Source: Strigamia acuminata (lineage: Eukaryota > Arthropoda > Chilopoda > Geophilomorpha > Linotaeniidae). From it: DNA of 64,000 nt. Below are positions 1 through 11,880 of the stretch, in pieces. The stretch is from contig CASHSZ010000006.1 in NCBI GenBank assembly GCA_949358305.1, positions 145,597-209,596 on the forward strand, in the 5' to 3' direction. Position numbers and translations under genes: made by a program. Positions within the stretch are counted from its first letter, which is position 1; each line of letters opens with the position of its first letter. The notes under the pieces were generated by a model that worked only from the letters and a program-made list of their open reading frames with translations, was not told the DNA's origin and searched no databases.

Positions 1-3000
1 CGTTGTGGCAGATTCGAATAAAAGTTTTACAAAATAATCGTCGTTTTACATTTTTAAATCATTTCCCAGGGACCGTGTACCGTCGCAGTCGATGCGAGTC
101 CCGGTCATCGCATCCGATAGACATTGCGGACGTTTTTCAGATCGAGACTGGAGTACCTGTTGAGTACCAAATGGCCGGTCGGTCGTTGGTGTGGTTCCGT
201 CTCCTAAAATGTTCGTCGCCATTTTCTGTTGGTCGAGTCGCCTACCATCCAATGGTCGGTCGGTGGGTCTCGGTCTCAGACTGGCCTTCGGGCCGGTCAA
301 AATAACAAATAAATGAATAAATCGGAAATAGAACGTCCCCGTCCCGGCCAGAATAGGGGCAGGTGGTGTCGTTGAGCGGCGTCAGCGGCAGCGACAGCCC
401 GGACGAATCGCCCCGAAAATAAGGTCCTGCGCTGGCATCCGTTTGTTCGTTCAAACCTCGCAGCGCTCGTGCGGTCGCGTGCATTCTACTCGTGTCCGAC
501 GTGGCGATCGGTACGGAGTAAAAAAAAAAAAGATCATCAGAGAAAGGAAGACGATTAAAATTTTAATTCTCCGGTCGTGGCACCGACTTTGCGGTTCGTA
601 CTTTAACCGTTAATTAGGTTATCTTCGTCGTAATTCGTTGGAATAAAAATTTTATAGAAAATGAGCCGTTTCGTATTTTATTTTCATCTTCCGGGGGTCT
701 CGCGCCGTCGTTGTGGACGGGAGTCTTCCCGAACACGTTCGATGGGTTTTGCCAACACTTTCAGATCGAACTCGGGACTCGGGCCCGCCGCTCGGTCGAG
801 CGGCGCACAGTACCCGCCGAGCGGCGCGGTATCCGATATAAAAGGACCCTTGCTTCGCCACGGTCTCAGACTGGCCTTCGGGCCGGTCAAAATAATAAAT
901 AAATAAATAAATAAATAAGTCCGAAAATGGAACGTATCCGTCCCGACGAATAGATGCGGTTGGGGTCGTTGAGCGACAGCGGCGGCAGCGGCAGCCCCGA
1001 CGACTCGCCCCGAAAATAAGCTCCCTTACCGGCATTCCTTCGACCGTCTAAACCTCGCAGCATGCGTGCGGTCGCGTGCATTCTACTCGTGTCCGATGTG
1101 GCGATCGGTACGAGGTAAAAAAAATATCACACGAAAAAAGAAAGACGATTAAAATTTTAATTCTTCGGTCGTGGGACCGACTTTGCGGTCCGTGCTTTAA
1201 CCGTTAATTAGGTTATCTTCGTCGTAATTCGTTGGAATAAAAATTTTATAGAAAATGAGCCGTTTCGTATTTTATTTTCATCTTCCGGGGGTCTCGCGCC
1301 GTCGTTGTGGACGGGAGTCTTCCCGAACACGTTCGATGGGTTTTGCCAACACTTTCAGATCGAACTCGGGACTCGGGCCCGCCGCTCGGTCGAGCGGCGC
1401 ACAGTACCCGCCGAGCGGCGCGGTATCCGATATAAAAGGACCCTTGCTTCGCCACGGTCTCAGACTGGCCTTCGGGCCGGTCAAAATAATAAATAAATAA
1501 ATAAATAAATAAGTCCGAAAATGGAACGTATCCGTCCCGACGAATAGATGCGGTTGGGGTCGTTGAGCGACAGCGGCGGCAGCGGCAGCCCCGACGACTC
1601 GCCCCGAAAATAAGCTCCCTTACCGGCATTCCTTCGACCGTCTAAACCTCGCAGCATGCGTGCGGTCGCGTGCATTCTACTCGTGTCCGATGTGGCGATC
1701 GGTACGAGGTAAAAAAAATATCACACGAAAAAAGAAAGACGATTAAAATTTTAATTCTTCGGTCGTGGGACCGACTTTGCGGTCCGTGCTTTAACCGTTA
1801 ATTAGGTTATCTTCGTCGTAATTCGTTGGAATAAAAATTTTATAGAAAATGAGCCGTTTCGTATTTTATTTTCATCTTCCGGGGGTCTCGCGCCGTCGTT
1901 GTGGACGGGAGTCTTCCCGAACACGTTCGATGGGTTTTGCCAACACTTTCAGATCGAACTCGGGACTCGGGCCCGCCGCTCGGTCGAGCGGCGCACAGTA
2001 CCCGCCGAGCGGCGCGGTATCCGATATAAAAGGACCCTTGCTTCGCCACGGTCTCAGACTGGCCTTCGGGCCGGTCAAAATAATAAATAAATAAATAAAT
2101 AAATAAGTCCGAAAATGGAACGTATCCGTCCCGACGAATAGATGCGGTTGGGGTCGTTGAGCGACAGCGGCGGCAGCGGCAGCCCCGACGACTCGCCCCG
2201 AAAATAAGCTCCCTTACCGGCATTCCTTCGACCGTCTAAACCTCGCAGCATGCGTGCGGTCGCGTGCATTCTACTCGTGTCCGATGTGGCGATCGGTACG
2301 AGGTAAAAAAAATATCACACGAAAAAAGAAAGACGATTAAAATTTTAATTCTTCGGTCGTGGGACCGACTTTGCGGTCCGTGCTTTAACCGTTAATTAGG
2401 TTATCTTCGTCGTAATTCGTTGGAATAAAAATTTTATAGAAAATGAGCCGTTTCGTATTTTATTTTCATCTTCCGGGGGTCTCGCGCCGTCGTTGTGGAC
2501 GGGAGTCTTCCCGAACACGTTCGATGGGTTTTGCCAACACTTTCAGATCGAACTCGGGACTCGGGCCCGCCGCTCGGTCGAGCGGCGCACAGTACCCGCC
2601 GAGCGGCGCGGTATCCGATATAAAAGGACCCTTGCTTCGCCACGGTCTCAGACTGGCCTTCGGGCCGGTCAAAATAATAAATAAATAAATAAATAAATAA
2701 GTCCGAAAATGGAACGTATCCGTCCCGACGAATAGATGCGGTTGGGGTCGTTGAGCGACAGCGGCGGCAGCGGCAGCCCCGACGACTCGCCCCGAAAATA
2801 AGCTCCCTTACCGGCATTCCTTCGACCGTCTAAACCTCGCAGCATGCGTGCGGTCGCGTGCATTCTACTCGTGTCCGATGTGGCGATCGGTACGAGGTAA
2901 AAAAAATATCACACGAAAAAAGAAAGACGATTAAAATTTTAATTCTTCGGTCGTGGGACCGACTTTGCGGTCCGTGCTTTAACCGTTAATTAGGTTATCT

Positions 3001-3290
3001 TCGTCGTAATTCGTTGGAATAAAAATTTTATAGAAAATGAGCCGTTTCGTATTTTATTTTCATCTTCCGGGGGTCTCGCGCCGTCGTTGTGGACGGGAGT
3101 CTTCCCGAACACGTTCGATGGGTTTTGCCAACACTTTCAGATCGAACTCGGGACTCGGGCCCGCCGCTCGGTCGAGCGGCGCACAGTACCCGCCGAGCGG
3201 CGCGGTATTTGATACCCGTCTCTGTAAAAGCAGCCGTGCTTTTTCGGTCTCAGACTGGCCTTCGGGCCGGTCAAAATAATAAATAAATAA
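1..3290 (-). repeat. Inverted array of ~600-bp constant/variable units: part of unit B, then four A units and a terminal A remnant
   Basis: The same block recurs at 661, 1255, 1849, 2443 and 3037, a period of 594 bp, with no difference I can see between full units. Positions 1 to about 650 belong to the more divergent type B unit, which is cut by the window edge. Read on the minus strand, each unit carries the modules described for the array at 19,931-24,390. The last block, at about 3040-3290, has only the variable part plus the hairpin and (AAAT)n tail, and its variable part differs slightly just before the hairpin. Short open frames recur because the DNA recurs; indels between unit types argue against coding. 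Confidence 0.9.
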
Positions 3291-4520
3291 GTCGAGAATG
3301 GGCCACCGCCGGCCGGTGGGGCCAATCGTCGCGGGTGGGTGGGGCAGGCAGCCAACCGTCCACCGATCGATCGATCGATTGATTGATCGACCGACCAATC
3401 AATCGGTTTTCAGATTTCGGGTTTTCACGGGTCCCAGGTTTTTCAGGTTTTTCAGATTTTTCAGATTTCAGATTTCAGATTTCAGATTTCAGATTTCACA
3501 TCGAATAATGTACGGAGTCTCTTCGGTGCCATTCTCATTTTGACCGTTAAGGACAGACAGACTGCTCCTCGACCAGGACCGACTAATGCGACAACTAGAC
3601 CCGTCGCCCGTCGCGCGAGCCCGCCTCATTTTTTTCGCTCGTTTATTCACGCTTAGTTTTAAGAAAAATTTTCAAATTTTACAAATGTACACAAATAAAA
3701 AGACCGTTTACTTTTCGCTCCAATTGTTTATTCTTTATACGCCTTTACAACTCTTACGAGAAGATAAATAGAAAGCGAGAAAATATAATCGATCAACCAC
3801 GCCGTCGGCGCCTAACCCGAACCCGTAGTCCCCGCTTCGTTCTTCTCCTCCCCGTTCACGGGACGGGCCGAACACCGAACACCGAGCGCCGAGCGCTGCG
3901 CGGGCACCTGGTGGCGCAACCGGGCAACATGACGCGGCACGATTCAAAACGCCGATCGTTTATTCGTTTCATTTTATTTTGTTTCGTTTCGTTTCATTTT
4001 ATTGTTTCACTTTGTTTTATTTTGTTTCATTTTTTCTTTTTAATTCGCATCGCCGAGCGTCGCGTCGCAGCGCCGTGACATCGAGGTGAACAGCGGATCA
4101 AGCTTTTTCCCGCCATTGTTGTGCCCTTCTCCTTCTTCGCGACGCACACGCGTACATATATCGGTTCGCTGGACTCCGTAGAGTGGGAAAAACAAACAAA
4201 CAAACAAACAAAAAAAAAACGAACAAACGAGTAAGTAAGGCTATCCAATCGCATTATTTCTTAAAAAAAAAACAAACAAACGAGAGAAGAAACGGAACGG
4301 GCGAATAAAAACGGCGTGCCATGCGGGACAGCGTGCGTGAGCACGGAGGAGGGGGGAAACCCCGTCGATATCAAACGACTAGATTCAACGTTGGTTTTGT
4401 GGTTACTACTCGCGGCGCTATTATTTGTCCGTCCGTTCGTCCGTTAATCGGTCTAATGAATTAACCAATTAATTGATTAAACGACCAATTCGTTTATAAG
4501 TAGGCGATTGATCGACGAAA
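3291..4520. other. Non-coding spacer with simple repeats upstream of gene 1
   Basis: No convincing gene here. There is a palindrome-rich GATC/GATT tract at about 3361-3405 and a 7-base tandem repeat (TTTCAGA-like) at about 3434-3497. An AATAAA on the minus strand near 3727 could end a minus-strand transcript. A/T homopolymers and AAAC repeats lie around 3960-4030 and 4195-4280. The last 100 bases before gene 1 contain palindromic TTAATTAA-like stretches and a TTTATAAG at about 4493, which is too close to the ATG at 4521 to be sure it is a TATA box. Inverted copy at 18,701-19,930; direct copy of that one at 51,819-53,050. Confidence 0.6.
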
Positions 4521-5992
<1,472 letters not shown>

Positions 5993-6185
5993 CGCTAGAG
6001 CATGTCGGTCGACCGGTGACGCGAAAAAGATTAATGAATAAACGACACTAATAATGGCAATAACTGACAACTAATAATTAATAATCAATAATTAATTAAT
6101 AATCGACGATTAATAATCAATAACCGATAATGATTAGTAATAACGACAAACGTCGTCATCGAAAATAGCGACGCTTTGTCTCCGG

Positions 6186-6260
6186 GCCCGGGTGGCCGAG
6201 CGGGCAGAGTTACCTGCCGTACGGAGTTGTGGATCGAGGGTTCGAATCCCGCTCCCGCGA
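6186..6260 (+). repeat. tRNA-like sequence (probable SINE head or tRNA relic)
   Basis: Contains a good Pol III A box (TGGCCGAGCGG, 6193-6203) and a perfect B box (GGTTCGAATCC, 6239-6249) at the usual spacing. The T-arm pairs in 4 of 5 positions, but the acceptor and D stems do not pair well, so it is unlikely to be a working tRNA. The Leu/Ser-like A box and the position between two convergent genes fit a tRNA-derived SINE; I cannot define its 3' end with confidence. Same element at 16,959-17,033 and 50,068-50,142. Confidence 0.55.
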
Positions 6261-6677
6261 GTTTTCGTTTCTGGCAAAGCTGTATTGTCAAACACGCATT
6301 CCATTGACATTGCCATACATTGTGCCGTTTCAGTTTGGTCCCTTCTTCGTTTCAGATAGTGATGGTGAACACTCTCCCGCGAGGTTGCGGGAGGGTGGGG
6401 GGGAGTCGAAAGATTCGGCTCTCCTTTTATTTCTTCGTTTTATTTTTTTATTTTCATTTACCGTTCTCATCTTTATTTTCATTCTCGTTTTTTATTTTCG
6501 TTTACATGTTTCTATTTTTATTTCCACGGTGTGTCGGGAGGGCGCGCGAAAACCTACTCGCCCAATCTCCGTGGTCGCATTTTCCAAATTTTGTCACTGG
6601 ATTTCGCGCTTGCGGTGGGGATGGGCGCGCGCAGGCTCCGTCGTCGTGCCAGAAACTCCACTGTGTGATGTAGTCGC

Positions 6678-6708
<31 letters not shown>

Positions 6709-6893
6709 ACCTAAACCACCACCACCACCACCACCACCACCATCGTCGTCTCTTCTCTCCTTTTCTTTTAATTTTTGTTAATTTTTGTTAATTTTTGTTA
6801 ATTTTTGTTAATTTTGTAATTTTGTAATTTTGTAATTTTGTAATTTTGTAATTTTTGAAATTTTTATTTTTAACTTTTGAATGTACAAATGTA

Positions 6894-6932
<39 letters not shown>

Positions 6933-7009
6933 ATACAATAATCAGACTTTATTCTTCAGTCTTAAAAATATAAAAAAAATAAAAAAAAAAAATATTGTAA
7001 ACCACTCGT
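6261..7009. other. Low-complexity spacer between convergent genes 1 and 2
   Basis: Possible SINE body to about 6360, then an inverted repeat around GCGAGGTTGCGGG (about 6378-6393). Downstream are (GTC)n/(CGC)n at about 6668-6708, (CCA)n at about 6716-6741, a TTTTTGTTAA decamer repeated about four times near 6772-6815, TTTTGTAA repeats to about 6860, and (AAAT)n at about 6893-6935. A minus-strand AATAAA near 6948 is a plausible polyadenylation signal for gene 2. No gene seen. Confidence 0.6.
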
Positions 7010-7411
7010 TTACGGTCCACGGGGAAATAAATAAATAAATAAATACATAAATGAATGAATGAATGAATGAATAATTAGAATCGAAGAGTGGCTGTCGTCG
7101 TCGTCGTCGCCGCCGTCGCCGCCGGTCCTCTCCTCGCCACCTTTATCACCGGTCGCCCCTTTGTCGTCGCCTTCGTCGTCCACCGGCTCCGTATCATCGG
7201 CCATCGCTCCCATCCACTTCTTCTCCACCCTCTCCAACATGTTCTCGAATCGTTCCTCCGTTCTCGCCAGCATCGCTTCCAATTTTGCCTCCGTCCTCGC
7301 CATCATCTTCTCGACCATCGCCTCCAGCGCCGTCTCCTCGCTCTTCTTTTCACTCGGTGTCGGTGGCGGCGGCGGCGGCGGTGGTCGCGCAGACGCACCC
7401 CCTCGACGCAA
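7010..7411 (-). CDS. Gene 2, copy 1: coiled-coil/acidic protein, probable last exon
   Basis: No family recognised. The 133-codon open frame starts at the first codon after a long pyrimidine/T run ending in CGCTAG, a good 3' splice site, so this looks like the final exon of a longer gene whose earlier exons I could not find. If it stands alone, the first good ATG lies 31 codons in. It encodes a Pro run of eight, then a strongly heptad-patterned Glu/Lys/Arg/Met segment (about residues 24-72; coiled coil likely), an Asp/Glu/Gly-rich acidic stretch, and a tail encoded by an ATTC/ATTT repeat. The intact twin is at 15,818-16,219 and a frameshifted one at 48,929. Confidence 0.5.
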   Translation of the reverse strand: MRRGGASARPPPPPPPPTPSEKKSEETALEAMVEKMMARTEAKLEAMLARTEERFENMLERVEKKWMGAMADDTEPVDDEGDDKGATGDKGGEERTGGDGGDDDDDSHSSILIIHSFIHSFMYLFIYLFPRGP

Positions 7412-7433
7412 CTAGCGAAAAAAAAAAAAAAAA

Positions 7434-7578
<145 letters not shown>

Positions 7579-7615
7579 TCGCCCTCCGCGCCCCGTCGGC
7601 GTAGGCGCCGGCCGT

Positions 7616-7653
<38 letters not shown>

Positions 7654-8085
7654 GCCCGGGAATCGCCCTTCCGCCCGTCACCGAATTTTGTCAATATCTG
7701 ATAAATTTCCACAGAATTGCAGCGACATTGTACGAGATATTTCTGCCCGATTTGACGGACTTATGTAAAACATTGCTGAAATTCCGTGGAAATTTATAAA
7801 ATATTGACAAAGGTTGGTGACCGACCCACGGCGCGTCGCGGCGCGTTCGGAGCACGCGACCCGATCCCCCCCCCCTCCCCCCGTCCCCAAAAAACCACGC
7901 CTCGAGGAACCCCGAGGTTCGGTTTCCGACCGGGTCGCCTCTTGATCCGACTCGGGGCGCGTCACGGCGCGGTCGGAGGACGGCCCTCGTCCCCAAAAAC
8001 CACACTCCGGGTCACGTGGTCTCGCGCCCGACTCTTTCAGTTTTCCCGTTACGGGATCGTGACGGGACTGTCGGCGGCCCGTTAA
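7579..8085 (-). repeat. GC-rich flank F1 (inverted copy) with fold-back sequence
   Basis: Carries a (CT)n of about 30 bases (7619-7650), then a 125-bp fold-back (7687-7811) whose ends are inverted copies of TTTGTCAATAT...TTTCCAC. After that comes a CG-rich stretch including a C-run near 7867-7885 and the homologue of the 121-bp repeats at 10,361. No gene; the frames here are shared by all flanks and shift between copies. Copies at 15,145-15,651 and 48,255-48,761. Confidence 0.8.
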
Positions 8086-9880
8086 CGGCCCGTGCGACCC
8101 CATGCGGGCCGTTGACGGGCCGTTGACGGCCCGTTAACGGCCCGTCAACGGCCCGTCAACGGCCCGCAACGGCCCGCACGGGCCGTTAACGGGCCGTCGA
8201 CGATCCCGTCACGATCCCGCAACGGCCCGCACGGGCCGTTAACGGGCCGCTGACGGTCCCGTCACGATCCCGCAACGGCCCGCACGGGCCGTTAACGGGC
8301 CGTCGACGATCCCGTCACGATCCCGCAACGGCCCGCACGGGCCGTTAACGGGCCGCTGACGGTCCCGTCACGATCCCGCAACGGCCCGCACGGGCCGTTA
8401 ACGGGCCGTCGACGGTCCCGTCACGATCCCGCAACGGCCCGCATGGAGTCGTACGGGCCGTTAATGGGCTGCCGACGGTCCCGTCACGATCCCGTCACGG
8501 CTCGTGCGGGCCGTTAACGGGCCGCCGACAGTCCCGTCACGATCCCGTCACGGCCTGTGCGGGCCGTTAACGGGCCGTTAACGGGCCGTTAACGGCCCGT
8601 TAACGGCGTAAAACCAAAAACAGGATTCGAGATTAATGTCTATGAATGTTGTACGCGTTTTCACGTACGTGTTGTCGGTTGTTGATTTTTTCGATTTACG
8701 CCGTAACGGCCCGTTAACGGCCCGTTAACGGCCCGTCAACGGCCCGTCAACGGCCCGCAACGGCCCGCACGGGCCGTTAACGGGCCGTCGACGATCCCGT
8801 CACGATCCCGCAACGGCCCGCACGGGCCGTTAACGGGCCGCTGACGGTCCCGTCACGATCCCGCAACGGCCCGCACGGGCCGTTAACGGGCCGTCGACGA
8901 TCCCGTCACGATCCCGCAACGGCCCGCACGGGCCGTTAACGGGCCGCTGACGGTCCCGTCACGATCCCGCAACGGCCCGCACGGGCCGTTAACGGGCCGT
9001 CGACGGTCCCGTCACGATCCCGCAACGGCCCGCACGGGCCGTTAACGGGCCGCTGACGGTCCCGTCACGATCCCGCAACGGCCCGCACGGGCCGTTAACG
9101 GGCCGTCGACGGTCCCGTCACGATCCCGCAACGGCCCGCACGGGCCGTTAACGGCCCGTTAACGGCCCGTTAACGGCCCGTTAACGGGGCAAAACCGAAA
9201 ACAGGATTCGAGATTAATGTCTATGAATGTTGTACGCGTTTTCATGTACGTGTTGTCGGTTGTTGATTTTTTCGATTCACGCCGTAACGGCCCGTTAACG
9301 GCCCGTTAACGGCCCGTCAACGGCCCGTCAACGGCCCGCAACGGCCCGCACGGGCCGTTAACGGGCCGTCGACGATCCCGTCACGATCCCGCAACGGCCC
9401 GCACGGGCCGTTAACGGGCCGCTGACGGTCCCGTCACGATCCCGTCACGGCCTTCGTTCCCGGACTTCGGCTCGCCGACGGCCCGTACGACCTCACGCGG
9501 GCCGTTAACGGGCCGTTAACGGCCCGTTAACGGCCCGTTAACGGCGTAAAACCAAAAACAGGATTCGAGATTAATGTCTATGAATGTTGTACGCGTTTTC
9601 ACGTACGTGTTGTCGGTTGTTGATTTTTTCGATTCACGCCGTAACGGCCCGTTAACGGCCCGTTAACGGCCCGTCAACGGCCCGTCAACGGCCCGCATGG
9701 AGTCGTACGGGCCGTTAACGGGCCGCCGACGGTCCCGTCACGATCCCGTCACGGCCCGTGCGGGCCGTTAACGGGCCGCCAACGGTCCCGTCACGATCCC
9801 GTCACGGCTCGTGCGGGCCGTTAACGGGCCGCCGACAGTCCCGTCACGATCCCGTAACGGGCTGAAAACGGGAAAACTGA
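8086..9880 (+). repeat. Hierarchical minisatellite (inverted partner of 46,476-48,285)
   Basis: Built of 11-mers (GGGCCGTTAAC and its complement), grouped in 53-bp units that alternate TCGACG and CTGACG variants. The units are interrupted by a ~98-bp AT-richer spacer starting near 8605, 9187 and 9543. Nearly every segment is self-complementary. No gene. Confidence 0.95.
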
Positions 9881-10360
9881 AAGAGTCGGGTGCGAGACCA
9901 CGTGACCCGGAGTGTGGTTTTTGGGGGCGAGGGCCGTCCTCCGACCGCGCCGTGACGCGCCCCGAGTCGGATCAAGAGGCGACCCGGTCGGAAACCGAAC
10001 CTCGGGGTTCCTCGAGGCGTGGTTTTTTGGGGACGGGGGGAGGGGGGGGGGGGGGATCGGGTCGCGTGCTCCGACCGCGCCGCAACGCGATGTGGGTCGG
10101 TCACCAACTTTTGTCAATTTTTGACAAATTTCCACGGAATTTCAGCAACATTTTACGAGACGTTTCTGCCCGACTAGACACGTTTCCGCAGGTTTTAGCA
10201 AAACAACGTTAAATTCTGTGGAAATTTATCAAATGTTGACAAAATTCTGTGCAAGTTTTGTCAGATACTTACTTACTTACGATATAAACTCGAACGTCGT
10301 CCATCGACACTCTCAACATTCCACCGGACATTTTCCGGAAGAGTTTGTCCCGATCGGGAC
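9881..10360 (+). repeat. GC-rich flank F3 with fold-back sequence 10,110-10,243
   Basis: Homologous to F1 and F2: the same CG-rich run with a G-tract near 10,034-10,054, then a fold-back beginning TTTGTCAATTTTTGACAAA. The loop of this fold-back is on the opposite strand relative to the flank when compared with F1 and F2. Positions 10,280-10,350 are the inverted homologue of about 11,070-11,140. Inverted copy at 45,979-46,475. Confidence 0.75.
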
Positions 10361-10723
10361 CACGCCTCGACGAAGCCCGGGACCCGGTTTCCGACCGGGT
10401 CGTTTTTGGCCCAAGTCACGGCGCGTCGCGGCGCTTTCGGAGCACGCGACCCGATCCCCCCCTCCCCCCGTTCTCAAAAACCACGCCTCGACGAAGCCCG
10501 GGACCCGGTTTCCGACCGGGTCGTTTTTGGCCCAAGTCACGGCGCGTCGCGGCGCTTTCGGAGCACGCGACCCGATCCCCCCCTCCCCCCGTTCTCAAAA
10601 ACCACGCCTCGACGAAGCCCGGGACCCGGTTTCCGACCGGGTCGTTTTTGGCCCAAGTCACGGCGCGTCGCGGCGCGTTCGGAGCACATGAACCGATCCC
10701 CCCTCCCTCCCGTCACAAAAACC
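10361..10723. repeat. Three tandem copies of a 121-bp GC-rich repeat
   Basis: Copies begin at 10,361, 10,482 and 10,603 (CACGCCTCGACGAAGCCCGG). The repeat is a relative of the CG-rich half of the flanks, with the same order of a C-run, an ACCCGG/CCGGGT inverted pair and a GCGCGTCGCGGCGC stretch. The last copy diverges slightly at its end. Inverted copy at 45,616-45,978. Confidence 0.9.
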
Positions 10724-11075
10724 ACGTTTTAGCGAAACCCTTGACCGGTCACAAAACCCACCGAACACCGAAAAGCAACGAACAAAACGCGCTCGGTCGC
10801 ACGAACTACTCGGCCAAAACAACATCCGCAAATTCCGCATCGCAGTCGCGATCAACGAAACAACGTATAGGCCGCCGTAATGTTAAAAAGCGGGACCCTT
10901 TCGCCCCCGACAAAATCCGCACACGTACCCCAAGGTTAAGCGCCGACTGGTCCCCGGCCGGCCGCGTCCGGGCGTCGCGTCCGCACGCCTGCTTTGCCTA
11001 TCCTTCGGAAGCGAGTGCACCCGCAAAATCCGCACTTTGGGAGTGACTATTCCTCGGATTCCGGCCGGACCAAAC
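10724..11075. other. Central single-copy-like segment; empty target site of the copia insertion
   Basis: Inverted match to the segment that carries the copia element at 39,061. The 5-bp target (ACAAC here, GTTGT on the other strand) is at 10,860-10,864, uninterrupted. No gene is supported; open frames here have no start context or splice support. Confidence 0.7.
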
Positions 11076-11880
11076 TCTTCCGGAAAATGTCCGGGGGAAT
11101 GCTGAGAGTGCCGATAGACGACATTCGATTTTATGTCGTGGATTTTTGTGCGGTTTGCGCCGTGTTTATTATTCGTACGAGATTTGGTATTTTCGCAGGG
11201 TTGTTGTCGCGCGAGATTCATCGGGGTAAAGCGAGTTCATCAACGACCTCGCCGGTGAATGTTGCTAAAAATCTGTGCAAGTGTTGTCAAATATTGCCGT
11301 GATTCGATGGAATTTTTGTCAGACATTGGGAAATTTTTTTTGACTTGTCCAACGCGCCAGTAAATCGAGCGTCCACACGCGCCCACATGCGTGAACAGTG
11401 CACTCGCCCTCCGCGCCCCGTCGGCGTAGGCGCCGGCCGTCCCCCCTTTCTCTCTCTCTCTCTCTCTTCCGCCCGGGAATCGCCCTTCCGCCCGTCACCG
11501 AATTTTGTCAATATCTGATAAATTTCCACAGAATTGCAGCGACATTGTACGGGATATTTCTGCCCGATTTGACGGACTTATGTAAAACATTGTTGAAATT
11601 CCGTGGAAATTTATAAAATATTGACAAAGGTTGGTGACCGACCCACGGCGCGTTGCGGCGCGGTCGGAGCACGCGACCCAATCCCCCCCTCCCCCCGTCC
11701 CCAAAAAACCACGCCCCGAGGAACCCCGAGGTTCGGTTTCCGACCGGGTCGCCTCTTGATCCGACCCGGGGCGCGTCACGGCGCGGTCGGAGGACGGCCC
11801 TCGCCCCCAAAAACCACACTCCGGGTCACGTGGTCTCGCACCCGACTCTCTCAGTTATCCCGTTACGGCCCTTGGCCGTA
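11076..11880 (-). repeat. GC-rich flank F2 (inverted copy) with fold-back sequence 11,504-11,628
   Basis: Inverted homologue of 38,040-38,844, with the same loop orientation as F1 relative to the flank. Only half of the F1 hairpin is present (about 11,380-11,401). A short (CT)n is at 11,448-11,467. No gene. Confidence 0.8.

Noticed and set aside
6186-6260. Functional tRNA gene
   Set aside because: Acceptor and D stems pair poorly despite good A and B boxes.
6229-6714. 161-codon frame overlapping the tRNA-like sequence
   Set aside because: It starts inside the tRNA-like sequence and ends in Val/Ala runs encoded by (GTC)n/(CGC)n; no codon or splice evidence.
7786-8085. Arg/Pro-rich frames in the GC-rich flanks, on both strands
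   Set aside because: Present in all flanks, disrupted by G-tract length changes, both strands equally open because of GC content.
10345-11046. 233-codon frame across the 121-bp repeats
   Set aside because: Composed of the repeated GC-rich unit and interrupted by the copia site context; no intron or start support.
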